Assembly: GCA_900175165.2 (NCBI GenBank)
Contig: FWWN02000236.1
Location: 352 to 64,351 of the forward strand
Origin: Rhizomucor pusillus
Taxonomy: Eukaryota > Mucoromycota > Mucoromycetes > Mucorales > Lichtheimiaceae
Reading direction: 5' to 3'
Length of the DNA stretch: 64,000 nt
In this document: positions 31,303 through 42,787 of the stretch, piece by piece
How positions within the stretch are numbered: the stretch's first letter is position 1
How the letters are laid out: each line of letters opens with the position of its first letter
Program-made: the position numbers and the translations under genes
The notes under the pieces: generated by a model
What the model was told of the DNA's origin: nothing
Databases searched by the model: none
Seen by the model: only the letters and a program-made list of their open reading frames with translations

Positions 31303-33332
31303 ATGACGAGCCGCCCGATCGGAGGTGACGACGGTCGAATTCGAGCGATCTTTGATGCTCACGGTTCCGATCTACAAGGTGCTGTGCATGAAGTGCAGCG
31401 CACCCTTGGCCCCGTGCCTAACGCCGAGATCGACACGTTACTCCCCATTTTCGATTACTGCGACATTCCTCACCACACAGCGTTTCAAACCGGAATTAAC
31501 AAGATAAAGCAGGCTATTATCGAGCGCATAAAGAGCCCAGAGTTTAGTGTTCAAGAGTAAGTTTTTGTAATAAAATATCATATATGGACTTTTTGAGATG
31601 CTAAATAATTTCATTTACCAGATTTAAGATGTTGATCCATCCTACGTTAAAGTATCTAGCAACGCCGCTGCTAAGTGAGATCCCTTTGACACTCTTGGAG
31701 AAGTTTCCGGATGCAATCGGAACTGATATACTCGATGCGATCAAGAGCGATCCACGGTTGTTTGATGTGGGTTTATTGGATAACATGTACCTGTCGACGT
31801 TCATGATGAAACTAAACCACGCATAGAACTGCTCGATGAACCTGCGTAGAAGAATTTGGTTAAATGATCCATCGTTTTTCCATGAATGCATATACAGTAT
31901 GGTGACACATTATGTGCAAGAGGAGCCGATTCAATATAACAGCCACATTATACGCCCTGAGGATTATGGAAAGCTGCTCTCGTTCAGGTACGTATTATGA
32001 AATTCGGTGTATCTCGTTCTGACCAAGCTTTTTTAGACGCAATTACCCCACGTTTAAGCTTTTCGCCAGCATTGCAGACAACGGCGACCCTCAAATGTAT
32101 CATATGCTCATGAACACCCTGGAAGCCGTCTTTGAGCAAGCGCCGTACCCAGAGCTAGCTTCACTCAGGTTTGATCTGGCCATGTATTACCATTCAACTG
32201 GGATCAAAGTAACTAGAGATATCATCATTTAGCAAGTGCATTTCTAAGACTTTCCTTCTGTAGGTAGCAGACATCGACCCTTGTTTTACTCTGGCAAAAA
32301 TATACGAGACTATGCTAAGAAGATGCGACGCAACGAAGGATTTGATGATATACACAGAGATAGAATCCGTATACGAACGCGCCCGCGAAAATAATGCAGA
32401 AAAGTAGGTTGATCTGATATTCTAATCTCCGGCAGGAAACTTGACATTCTCCCCCTAGATCAGCCAGCTTTCTGTTACTGGAACCCACCGCGAATCATTA
32501 TTTGGCAAAGCGTATAGTTGAATGGCTACGAAACACTGTGGAGGATGACGCCGACGATACGATCCTTGGAACTGCATCTGCTGGATGTAGTCGCATCATG
32601 AGCCTCGCTGAACGTATCTTGAAACAGCCAGTTCAGCTGCTCCCACCACCACACGAAATTAATACCTTCTGGTTACAAATGTGCACGATAATTATCAAGG
32701 AAAACTCACCTGAACCTCCCACCTTTGACGTTCCATACATTGAAAATTGCCTCAGAGCGCATGAAGTTGCACGCAAAATATTTGTGCAGTATGCCATTGA
32801 CCGACTTTACCACGGAGACATGCACACTCTCGCGCGGCTGTTACCGCTTATTCTAAACACTCTTCCTGTATCCAATAGCCCAACGGAATCGCACGTCTAT
32901 ACCTACCAGAGCTTCATACGTACGATGACACGGTATCTCTTGAAAAAGAAGTTGCTGCATATTCTGTCTGACCCATGGAAGCAAGTCATAATGGATAACT
33001 TTTTAATACAAATTGTTCGCTGGAACTCGCAAGTGCACAAATATGTGATACATATGCTTCAGGAGTATCTGAGGAACGAACGACTGCTGTCTCAAGCTGG
33101 ATCGAATATCAGCATCGTTTGTGACTGGATCATCAATATTTTTAACAACGGTGCAAAGAGCCAGGAGGTAAAATGATTGATGCATAAAATACACCAAAAT
33201 ATTTGGGAAATCTTATTTTTCTTGCCAAAATAGGAGATTCCCGAATTCCACCACCTTTATGCAAACATACACGCGCTTTCACCCTATTTGACCCAGGCGC
33301 TTGGATCCCAGCTTGAATCGCAGACCATGTAA
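31303..33332 (+). CDS. NELFB: NELF-B/COBRA1 homologue (negative elongation factor B)
   Basis: Start at 31303 (MTSRPIGGDDGRIRAIFD), stop at 33332. Six or seven exons give an all-helical, HEAT-like protein of about 560 residues. Motifs that line up with animal NELF-B as I know it: a LLPIFDYCDIPHHTAF block (human: LPFLDLHGTPRLEFH), a KYLATPLLSEIPLTLLEKF block before a D-P-RLF segment, MNLRRRIWLNDPSFF (human VEVKRQIWQDNQALF), YPELASLRFDLAMYYHSTG followed by VADIDPCFTLAKIYETML (human VGEICTVDPCHKFTWCLD), and ALVKxLL-like C-terminal helices (ARLLPLILNTLP; human LRLLPGLVETFG). Known role: NELF stabilises promoter-proximal paused RNA polymerase II. NELF is absent from the model yeasts. No other NELF subunit lies in this window. 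Identification is by order and spacing of motifs, not an alignment. Confidence 0.8.
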
Positions 33333-33480
33333 AGCAGCAGAAGTTTCTATTTTTATTATGTAGTCCCTTGGTTAAGCTAATTTGACAATATCATTTGACA
33401 AAATAAAGTGAATCCTTTATTGCTTACGCTGTCGTAAGCGGCAGTCGTCTCTTTTTCTCCTTCTCAACCTTTCCTCTCCC

Positions 33481-35305
33481 ATGGACCAACCAGAAGACAC
33501 TCTAAAAAAATGGCACAGCGACATGAAAGAGTATCTCAATGAATTCTTGCTGTCAAGAAGCAACGAGCATGACATGCATGCAGGTAGATCTGGCGAGAAG
33601 GCACATAAGATTTCAAAGAATGACAAGTCAACGCAATGTTCAGAGATGCAGGACCTGCTCACAACTGCCTGCAGAGACATCGAGCCATGTATTATACTCG
33701 ATGAATCTTGTGCAAAAATGGATGTAGATGATGATGTTCTGGATAACATTTGGGTGGATATGGACAATGCAATCTGCGAATCATGCTGGCAAGTCCCCGA
33801 CTCCGTCCTGCAGAACTTGCAAGATATCGATCACATGTTCAACACTCAAATGCTGCCTGATAAACAGAATGATATCCCATCTGATTTATTCTTGGAATCG
33901 ACTGTAGCAGACTTACGACTGCCAATCGAGGAGCTGGCATCCAGCCAATGGTCTCTAAAAGAAAGGCTGCGTTATTTACCCATGATGAAGATACCAAAAT
34001 CTCCTCAATACAATGAAAAGGGAACCAGCACTTTGGAACAAATGATGTATACAAAATCTTTATCTGCTAGCCACTCTCTGTTTGCTCACAGATTCCACTT
34101 AGAGACGAATGTGACAATCATACCAAGATAAAGCTCTCGCGCTCTGTATACGACAAACTCTGCCAATTTGAAAAGCTTATGAACTCGACATACGAGGACT
34201 ACGGCAACAAAGGCTTAGTGTCTCTAAATTGCCTGGATACTGAACGTTTACCGTTTTCTGTCGTACCGAAGAAGTACGCAACATTGGCAACGATCAGTGA
34301 GCAACCGCGTAGCAATGAACAAGAACCCGACAGTTGTGATGAAAAGATGGATATTGAAGCCATAGAACTCCAACTGCAAGAAAGCAATGCAAACTTTGAG
34401 GATCCTCGGCCGGAGAGATCATGTATGCAGCGGAGCTCTCTGAGCACTTTTAGCGGAATAAGCAGCATTGGCATGAATCTCGAGTTTAGTGGACTTGGCA
34501 ACAGCAGTTCTCTTTTATCATGGCAACGTGACGACACCGCTGACGAGATGGAGGAACGTATGCGGCGAAGCAATGCACCTAGTCCTTCATCCAGAAGACA
34601 TGAGAGTTCACTTGACACTCTTATATGTGATATGCATGAACACACCATTGAAATGATGTCACAGCATCCTTTGTGCAAGCGCCAGAAGCAACGAGGAATA
34701 GAGCAAGAGCAGACAAGCTATTCATCCATTCAGACCCTACCCGAGCAGCTAATAGATAGCAGAGCGCTTTTGCAGCAAATAGCTATCAATCGACAACGAT
34801 GGGACGCTGCAAAGAACCCATCGCCTGTACCCAGATGCTCCTCGACATCTGATAATCTGTCCATTCGCAAAAACGATAGCAGCAGTAACAGATCAAATAT
34901 ACAGGAAACGTGTTTCAAACATACAGTGCATAATCGGCAACAATCACCATCCCCCTGCCTTGTTCGGCTATCACCACTGGTATGTCAGAAGTGCAACACT
35001 CAATATGTTAAGAACATTCTAGTTACATGTGCATTTCTTCATAGTTTCCAACTGGGGCAATTATCAAAGATTCAAGAAATCTGCAGAAAAATTGTCTCGC
35101 TACGATAACGACCGCTGGACAAGAACAAGAGACAAGAGCGGCGCCAGTTGGCAGTAATACTCGCTTTTCTGCATCAAACAGAGTGGACGACTTTATTTCT
35201 CTCAGGAGAACGGCACACATGTTCCAGGGACCTTGTCAAACCACACCATTGAATACGGAGTTACAGAGAACACCTTTGCATTTAGCAGACAAGCAACAAC
35301 TTGAA
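33481..35305 (+). CDS. Large Ser/Gln-rich hypothetical protein
   Basis: Start at 33481 (MDQPEDTLKKWHSDMKEY), 149 bp after the NELF-B stop. Exon 1 runs to about 34110; a short intron leads to a frame reading SRSVYDKLCQFEKLMNSTY near 34142; a third exon after a GTATGT..CATAG intron (about 34980-35043) contains SNRVDDFISLRRTAHMF and ends KQQLE at 35305. About 580 residues. The first half is acidic with helical segments (CWQVPDSVLQNLQDIDHMF, EELASSQWSLKERLRYLP), the second half is Ser/Gln-rich and probably disordered. No domain recognised. The gene converges on the ZGRF1-like gene, about 90 bp between stops. Confidence 0.65.
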
Positions 35306-35396
35306 TAAAGCATACAACCGGATTTAACACATTTTGCATCAGCCTATTGGCACCAGCCCTGCCATCATCCTTGCTAGATCATTCGCTGTATAGCAG

Positions 35397-38300
35397 TTAT
35401 CTACGTAGTAGAAACTTTAGCAGCGGATTTTGGTGCCGTTGAATTATCCAATTACCCTGACAGTGGTTTAAGATGTTGCACCACAGATGATTGTTTATGA
35501 GAAGCTCTTGCTTGCCAAGGATAAATAAATGCCTCTTGGCTCTCGTCAATGCCACGTTGATGCGCGCATTGTTATCCATGAATCCACTGTTCAATGTCCG
35601 GACAGTTGATAAAACGATAATTTCTTTTTCGCCACCTTGGAATGCATCAACCGTTGAGATCTGCACACCCTTGTCGTTTCCGGAGGAGCGAGCGCCAAGA
35701 TACTCGGTCAGCTTGTCTGCCTGCTCTTTATCTGAAGAGTTGTGGAAAGGATGGATTGAGCAAACTGGTTTCCTCGAATCTAGTAATAGCTGCATATGCC
35801 GCTTACATAATGTAATGATACCGATCTCAGACGACGGTATCTTGAGCTGTAACAGACTTTCAATAATATGTGCAGCGACACCAACTTCTACTTCATTCCA
35901 AAAGGAGCTGCTGCGAGGATGTCTCTGTTCCTGTATTTCCGTAGCTTTTTAAGTATTTCATAATCGTACTCGGTCGCAGTTGCTTCTCACCTGTCCATTG
36001 ACGTCTACAAAGAGGACCGTCGGCAATCCAGGCACCAACGGTTTTCTATCCGCCGGTTTGACACCATCGAGAAGCCGTTGGGCGTAGAACAATCGATTAC
36101 TAATGGCTGAAATATCCGGATGACACTGTAAAGTGATGATCAAAATTCATCCTTTTTTGATTAGTTGTAAATGTAATCGACTTACCCGATACTGCGTGCG
36201 AAGCATTATGCTCTAAGCTCATTTAGCAAACTCTTTCAATTTACAATCGAAATATAGTCTTTACCTCATGTCCCATCTATCAAGGAAAAAGTTAATAGAA
36301 ATGCTAGCATTGGATACTCATCGGCATAGCATGCTTACCTCTGTTAACCGATCAAACAAGGTCTTGTCTAATCCTTGGCCTACTTTATCTTCATCGGCGG
36401 ATGTAGTCAAAGTCGGTGGAAGCTGCAAGGGGTCACCAATCATGATCAGTCTACTGCTTTGAAAGCGAACAATCGGCACAAGTGACAATGGCTCCATCAA
36501 CTGCGATGATTCATCTAGAAGCACGAGCGGAAAGGTCGACGTCCCAAATATATCGAACGCTGTTGCCATGCAGGTGGTCCCTGGAAAAACATTGTCATGC
36601 ACTGATGTTGCAAGGTATATATGCATTGCAACGTACCTACAACTTGAGCAGTTTGCACTTGAGCAGCATTTTCATTTTTCCGGAATCTTTGAATGGTGGT
36701 GGCAATATATTCCACATCCTGCTCAGAATTTTGCGGATCATCCAGCATCTGCTCGAGTTCCTTGAGTTCTATGCATAATTACAGTGAACACGTTGATCGC
36801 ACGGTACACGGTGCTATCATCTACCTTCATTGCTGGAAAGTTTTGCTTGAGCTGTGTAAGGTAAGATATTTTTTGCAATCTTTTTCAGGCTAGCAATGGG
36901 AAAGAATTGAAAATTTTCGGCATATATACATGCAAATTCGTATCTTTAGAATACATACCTTCCTACGCGGACAAAACGATCGTATCCCAGTTTCATTAAC
37001 GACTGGAGCCATAGTTAGCATTAAACGCAGACCGAGAACTAGATGCGGACTTGCCTGCAAAATACGATCCACTGCCACATTCTATATTGAGGGCGGATAA
37101 TATTAGTAACTTTGCTTGACCGCCCGATGATATCAGTTCATGCTCACAGTCATTGATGTTATCATGATCTTGTAGTCGATTAAATTGTCGGGTTCACGAT
37201 GAAGATTTGCTTCATCAATGAGATCGCAGATGAATATAATGATCACCGCTGCAAGATAACTTTTTAAGACGTCCGCATGTCAGCGCCGTAAGAATATTTA
37301 GCGAGTGCATGAGTGAAAATTGTTGCAAACCTTTTTCCCGAGCCGAAGACACCTAATACCAACTATGATAAGTAATACAATAACTAATCTATTGCTAAAA
37401 ACAAAGATATACCATGCACCAAGACAATAGGATCTGCAGGCTCGTTATTCCAACCTGGCGCGACGATCAAGGATCTCGCAACCTGCCGAAGGACTCTGCA
37501 GGTATGTTTAGGTTCAAAAGCGTCACCTCAAACCTTGAATTCTCGTTACCTTTCTTGATCGTCATTAAGATGGTAATCACGTACGACATCTTTTATCTTT
37601 TGCTCTACATCCAGATTATCCTGGCGTTCAATGTGAATGCATGCTGGTGTCTGCTGTGCAAGTATGTCCAAATTCTTGCGTTTCTTTCCTTTTCCTTTGG
37701 ATATCAAGTATGGGAGTAGAGGCAGTCGGTCGAGGTTGTCACCCAGGGCGTCTGTCAAATGGTAAATATGAATAGATAGACGGGAGCAAAACTTGGCCTT
37801 TGTGATTTACCAAGCATCATAAATTCGGAGCTAGCAGAGATCGTCCGGAGTGCATACAAGGAGGCATGTTCATTTGCCAGCTTGGTAGCAACCCTATCGT
37901 CCCGCGAAGTAACGCATTCGAGCTGGTAACATGAATGTCAGGTTCAAGTGTAAGCTGAGCCCAGTGAGACTGCAAACCTCAACATAACCATCTGATGAAG
38001 GCCCATAGTAGCTGCTTCTTGCGAGAAATGTGGAAGCAGCATCAAACTGCATTGATGGAGATATGACCCAGATGTCATCTTGAGATCATGAAGTTTAGAG
38101 AACGTGACACTGTGGTTGTATATTGTCGTTTACCTTTACTGTATTTCGAGTGATGTTCCCTGTTGTTTATCTTTAACCGCATGCGCGGATGAGCATGGAA
38201 TGTGTGGTTACTGCAGAATTACTCCTTTAGAAAGCTGTATGTACATATACCGCTGCCATGAATTGTATACCTTTGCAAGTGACATGATGAGTACAATCCG

Positions 38301-40278
38301 ACCCCCTTTGATCGAAAATTGCGCTCAGCGTCCGATCGTTGGCCAAAGGTTTTGAATAACGAGTAATAGTATATGCCGTAATTTAAGAGTAGAATCTTTT
38401 CGTAAACCGTAAGAATGGATACTCTGTGCAAACTGACTTCGGCATACCTGTAGGTGTTCATGTATAAGTCTGCGAAAGACATCTTTGTATTGCGCAGCAT
38501 TGGGCTAAAAATCAAGGATGAGCAATCCACGCAGATATCCATTGATTTGACACCTGACATACGAATGAAGATGGCACTGTTCGCGATCTTTTAGGGTATC
38601 TTTTCGATTTTAGGGCTGACATTGCTTTCTCCATGGTAGGGAATTGAAGAACCAGAGGTAGGGAGCTGCGACAAGATCAAGTTAATATATGTACTTGCAT
38701 ATTACTAGATATAACTTACACCCCATCGGCTAACGGGACCTTGAAGGTTTTGGAAAGGCGGCTAACAGAATTAAACGAGTTTTAATCACGTGAGCTCCTA
38801 GATATTAGCGGACACAAAGAACCTACGATGAACTAGACGGTGTAGGTGAATCAGATGTGGATGGAGTATTTGTTGAGGCCTCGACAGTATCGCTGATAGC
38901 AGAAGCACGGACGAACGATCTGTCAACAAGCAAATGTACATGTTTCAGTGAACGTTAGCATATTCGGAATTGTTGCACTTTCTCACCTGTTGTCAGGTGT
39001 TGCAACATTCTCGTACAGCCCTGCCGTAGAGTTAATAGCTGCAATACTTGTGCTCGCACAGGGATTACTGTTGCCGTGCAGAGTCGCAGATGCGTGCAGA
39101 GTAGAGCTTGTTCGCTTTGACAGCCCAACACGGACTCGTTTCTAGATTGCGCATGAAAATCAGATGCCAGAACTGCATAAGTTCGTATCGTGCGATCCAA
39201 ATACCATGAATTGTCTATTCACAATTGACTCGTTGGGTGATGGATTGTCGTGATTGCTATTTAATGATTCATTGATTCGATCATTATTGGCCGTGCGAGT
39301 GGTATCGACATTGCGTCGTAGGTACAGAATATCTTTATCCATATCTATATCCATCATCTGATTTGCATTGCTCGCATCGACCAAACCGCCAGCCTCATAG
39401 CTAATTTTTGATACACCACGGAGTAAATCTGGAGGTCGATGATCGTCGACCGTAGCAGTATTATTTAACGTTGCTGATCGATCTGGGTCACTGAGAGGTC
39501 GGCTTGGAATAATCGATTGTGATGCATGTCTTGCTTGTCCAATGTTCATTGCCGCCGGATCATTATTCGCTGATAGATTCTGCTGGTATAAAGGATGTTG
39601 TTGATTAATTCTTGCACTGCGTTGCATAGCATTCGAGCTTGGAGGAGTAAATGCCGTATTATTTGATGATTCTGCATGGTCGTTCTCAGAAATAGGTGCC
39701 GGCATTCTCAGTCGCTTTCGTGCCTGTCGATAATTCAGAAATCCTTGACTGTTTCCAGATGCTGGCATCCGTGTCTGATGTTGAGGAACAACCGGCTGCG
39801 GAGGAGTTGGTGGGGCGATCGTTGATGCTATTGCAGTTTGATTGTATGGTTCGAGACCTTGGAAATTCTCGACGGTTACAAGATGGCCATCGAATTCAAT
39901 CTCGTCGCCTTCCGCAGGCAAACCGGCTTTGGAGAACTTTCTATCAAGAGATTATACAGTCAATACTGCGTTTCTATCTGCAAACGCTTTGCCATAACAC
40001 GAACTTATCAATATTATAGCCCTTTTCATCAATGAGAACAAGCTTTGTGTAGTTCAGTAACGGAATCATTGATCGCCGTTGTTTGAATCAATTCACCTTT
40101 TTGTTAAAGCTATAGTATTTCATGGTGCCTAGGTGGACATTCACAAGTTAAGCCTGGTTCTCTCGCAAAGTTAAGTTGCAATTGAGCTCCTACCATCTTG
40201 CCACGTTTTGTACTTTTTTTGTTTCTGCGAAGTGAAAAGTACTACAAAGTGGGCAACTGTGTGTCCCTGAGTGTCCAT
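35397..40278 (-). CDS. ZGRF1: ZGRF1-like protein: Mte1/Dbl2 (DUF2439) domain fused to SF1 helicase
   Basis: Many short exons. Start at 40278 (MDTQGHTVAHFVVLFTSQK). The N-terminal DUF2439 domain reads KYKTWQDGTMKYYSFNKK, LVLIDEKGYNID, then AEGDEIEFDGHLVTVENF, as in yeast Mte1, S. pombe Dbl2 and ZGRF1. A long Ser/Asn/Gln-rich linker follows (39920-38750). Next is a block PNAAQYKDVFRRLIHEHLQ (human ZGRF1 has a similar YKQVF..LTEHLN), then DIWVISPSMQFDAA and SSYYGPSSDGYVE, and the helicase: GVFGSGK (motif I), KIMITSMTNVAVDRIL, FPLVLLDESSQLMEP (DESS at motif II), MIGDPLQLPPTL (III), QYRxxP-type MLCRMP..CHPDISAISNRLFY, VQISTVDAFQGGEKEIIVL (V) and INVALTRAKRHLFILG (VI). Stop at 35397. Known role: ZGRF1/Mte1 proteins regulate Mph1/FANCM-linked D-loop dissociation and crosslink repair. 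The GRF zinc finger position (about 38100-38220) is not clear. Confidence 0.9.
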
Positions 40279-41015
40279 TGAAGGTAAGGAGAGTCGCGCC
40301 ACGAACGCGTACTAACGCGTTTGCAGAAATCGGTGCTTTTTGAATCGCAGCAACAAAAAGAAATGGGTTCGCCTATCTTTGATACAGAGCTTTCAAAGTA
40401 TAACGACAGCGACAATCGATCCGGTTGACCTAACGCAACTTTGGTAGAAATTAAGTCCTAACCTCTACTATTACAGATTTCAACGTGCGTCAAAAGTCTT
40501 GTTTAAGCAGGAACCAAAATCGTATCCATATGCAAGAAGTATGCCATGTCCCGGGCATATCTTGTTAGAGCATCTACTTTAACAACTATAAGAAGATTCT
40601 ATGAAAACCCCTACCCAACAAGAAGTGGTTGCCTAACGTCTGCTCTCTTTGCAAGAATTGCTGTTGCGGAATCCATAACAGCTGTCACTTGAGCTTCTAC
40701 TGAAATAGCATCCTAGCTTTTTTCCTTTCAAAAATGAATTGATGTAGCATTTCACTGCCAACTTGAGCACTATATTGCCTGCATTTGCTCCTGGTGCACT
40801 GTGAGACGAAAAGTAGTGCTGGTTTGGCGTGAAGACTGATAATTTTACGGCACCATCTCGTACGAGACGTGTAAGATAAGAATAGACCGTTCAGGGTTTA
40901 TACCCGCAAGCAAGGCAACCACCATCAACATGGTGTTAATGGGTATCTCCGAGATTTCTGCATCGACACAACGGTCATGAAACTTTTGGCAGTATTTGTA
41001 TATGGGCATGGAGCT
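40279..41015. other. Gene-poor, no feature recognised
   Basis: Upstream of the ZGRF1-like gene. AT-rich with short frames only. Start of the longest gene-poor segment in the window. Confidence 0.5.
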
Positions 41016-41760
41016 TCATCTCAATAATTTTTGCCATGCGATGAGCTTTTTCAGTAACGTGTCCAATTTTTCGCTGATCCACCGCTTGTCCAACTCGCAA
41101 GCTAGCATTTGCAGCTCTTCTTCGGGCACGCCTTGAGCCGTTTGGGCTGCTTTGTACTCCTTGATCTTATCGTCAAGGTATCGATGCTGCAGCAGTGTTG
41201 TGAAGCAGCGACGGAGAAAGCGGTGCCACTCTTGTTCGACATCAATGCCATGAATGTCCAGCTCCAACTCGAAGTCCTTGAAGAAACTACGACTGGACGG
41301 GTGCGCCTTGTGATGTGCATCCATAGGATGCTGCCCTAGTAGCTGCAGGCGAGGTAGGTGGCGAGGGCTACATCAAGACACCAAATTGCTGTATCCACGA
41401 TGGCAGGTCATTGGGAGCCATCTTTTTGGTTGCGTGCCTGTGGAACGTCTCAAAGAACTTGAGGTTCCACAGTGCGCAAAATTCTTGAAAGGAAGCAGAT
41501 GAGGCTAGTACGAGGCATTGTAACCTCCTGGTCGCGTGTTGAGGAGGTTGTCAAGACCAAAGAACGCGATCGCATTTTTTTCCAAAGGTATCAATCGATA
41601 TACCAGCGCCGGTTGCGCTTCTGGAGCCTAGTCCCCAGTTCTTTCTGACTTGTACTATCGTTAATCGCCGGCGCAGCTGTCCCTTGCACAGTTCTGGAAT
41701 TCTTGCTCTGTCGATCATCACCAGGTTATGCTCGCGCTTACAGGCTGTATTTCTTCATTT
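41016..41760 (-). pseudogene. Degenerate ORF, probably mobile-element remnant
   Basis: A 102-codon minus-strand frame (41324-41016) has clear protein character: RSFFKDFELELDIHGIDVE, EEELQMLACELDKRWISEK. Upstream on the same strand (41540-41360) another frame reads ALWNLKFFETFHRHATKK and NDLPSWIQQFGVLM then stops, and further up (41700-41580) SATGAGISIDTFGKKCDRV. These lie in different frames interrupted by stops, which fits a decayed single protein. No domain recognised; decayed transposon protein is the best guess. Confidence 0.35.
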
Positions 41761-41848
41761 CCTCCATTTTTCGTCGTAAGCGGAATATCGGAACACGGCT
41801 GTCATCACGATCTTTATTTGCAAGAATGTAATGTCCCTATAAGTCTGC

Positions 41849-42567
41849 GTGTCAATACATGTCAGGGAGCATGCTGTGCCCAGTACCTCACAGTTCAATA
41901 TTGACTTGACTTGTCATAGAGAAGAAGGAATTCGTGAAATAAAAATAACGGCCGAACCGCGCGGGATGGTGAATCGACGGAATCTTCATATTCATTACTT
42001 AATAGTTCTCCACGTCTGTCTCGTTCAAAATCTGTCAGTGCCAGGTCTTGCTCGTATGAGCCATCGCTCGTATTCAGCTTCAAGATATCACACAAAATGG
42101 TTTTGGTGTTATCTGGCATGTTCGTTTGTTTGTTTAATCGGACGAGTTACACCGCCGGTATAAAGAGGGACAGGTATCAGATATACTTTGAACGCTCAGG
42201 AGTGCTGGAGGTTGCATTGAGCGTCGATTTCGAGCATGTTTGGTTGGAAAAGGTCTACATTTGTCTGTTATTGATCGCCCTGATTGGAAGACGTTTGAAT
42301 TACTTGACCAAACCAATCGGAAGAAGTCATCGGAGGACAAGAAAACAAAGTGTTCGTGAAATTCGTGAAACCTTTTCCGCGTCTGCCTCTGGTGGCGGTG
42401 GTTGCCAAACCGATCAACCGTGGTGTATTTTTGCATGTTGGTTAAGGTCGGCTTTGCAATGTCATTTACAGTACAGTGGAGAGTGCAGATTAGGCTTTAG
42501 TTTCTGCTTGTGTTCTGACAGGTATAAAGACGTTTGCCTGCAGAAAAAGATACACGGAAAGATATAA
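41849..42567 (+). pseudogene. Decayed plus-strand coding-like region
   Basis: A 156-codon frame (42097-42567) is open, but better protein-like sequence appears by switching frame: VIDRPDWKTFELLDQTNRKK then, in another frame, KFVKPFPRLPLVAVVAKPI. No splice sites explain the switches well. It is likely a degenerate gene or element. No family recognised. Confidence 0.3.
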
Positions 42568-42713
42568 CTAATGCGCCGTGTTGCACGACAGCGCGGCACA
42601 CCGCGTTGGGCAACATTGTTTTATGTACTGGAATGGGCTGAAATCTTTGGTTTTCCTTGCGCAATTCATCTCATGCTCATGTATTTTTTTTAACTCGAAA
42701 AAACATCTCGTTA

Positions 42714-42787
42714 AGCTGAGTGGCGCAGTGGATTAGCGCGTTGGGCTCATAACCCAAAGGTCGGTAGATCGAAACTACCCTCAGCTA
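42714..42787 (+). tRNA. Initiator tRNA-Met (CAT)
   Basis: Complete intronless cloverleaf. Acceptor stem AGCTGAG (42714-42720) pairs perfectly with CTCAGCT (42780-42786), with discriminator A at 42787. Anticodon arm TTGGG-CTCATAA-CCCAA has CAT at 42748-42750. Initiator hallmarks are present: an A1:T72 first pair, three consecutive G:C pairs in the anticodon stem, and a T-loop with ATCG (GGTAG-ATCGAAA-CTACC) in place of TTCG. The gene lies alone in a gene-poor stretch and is the only tRNA I found. Confidence 0.95.

Noticed and set aside
34199..34678. 159-codon minus-strand frame
   Set aside because: Mirror of the Ser/Gln-rich orphan's second exon; low-complexity in translation.
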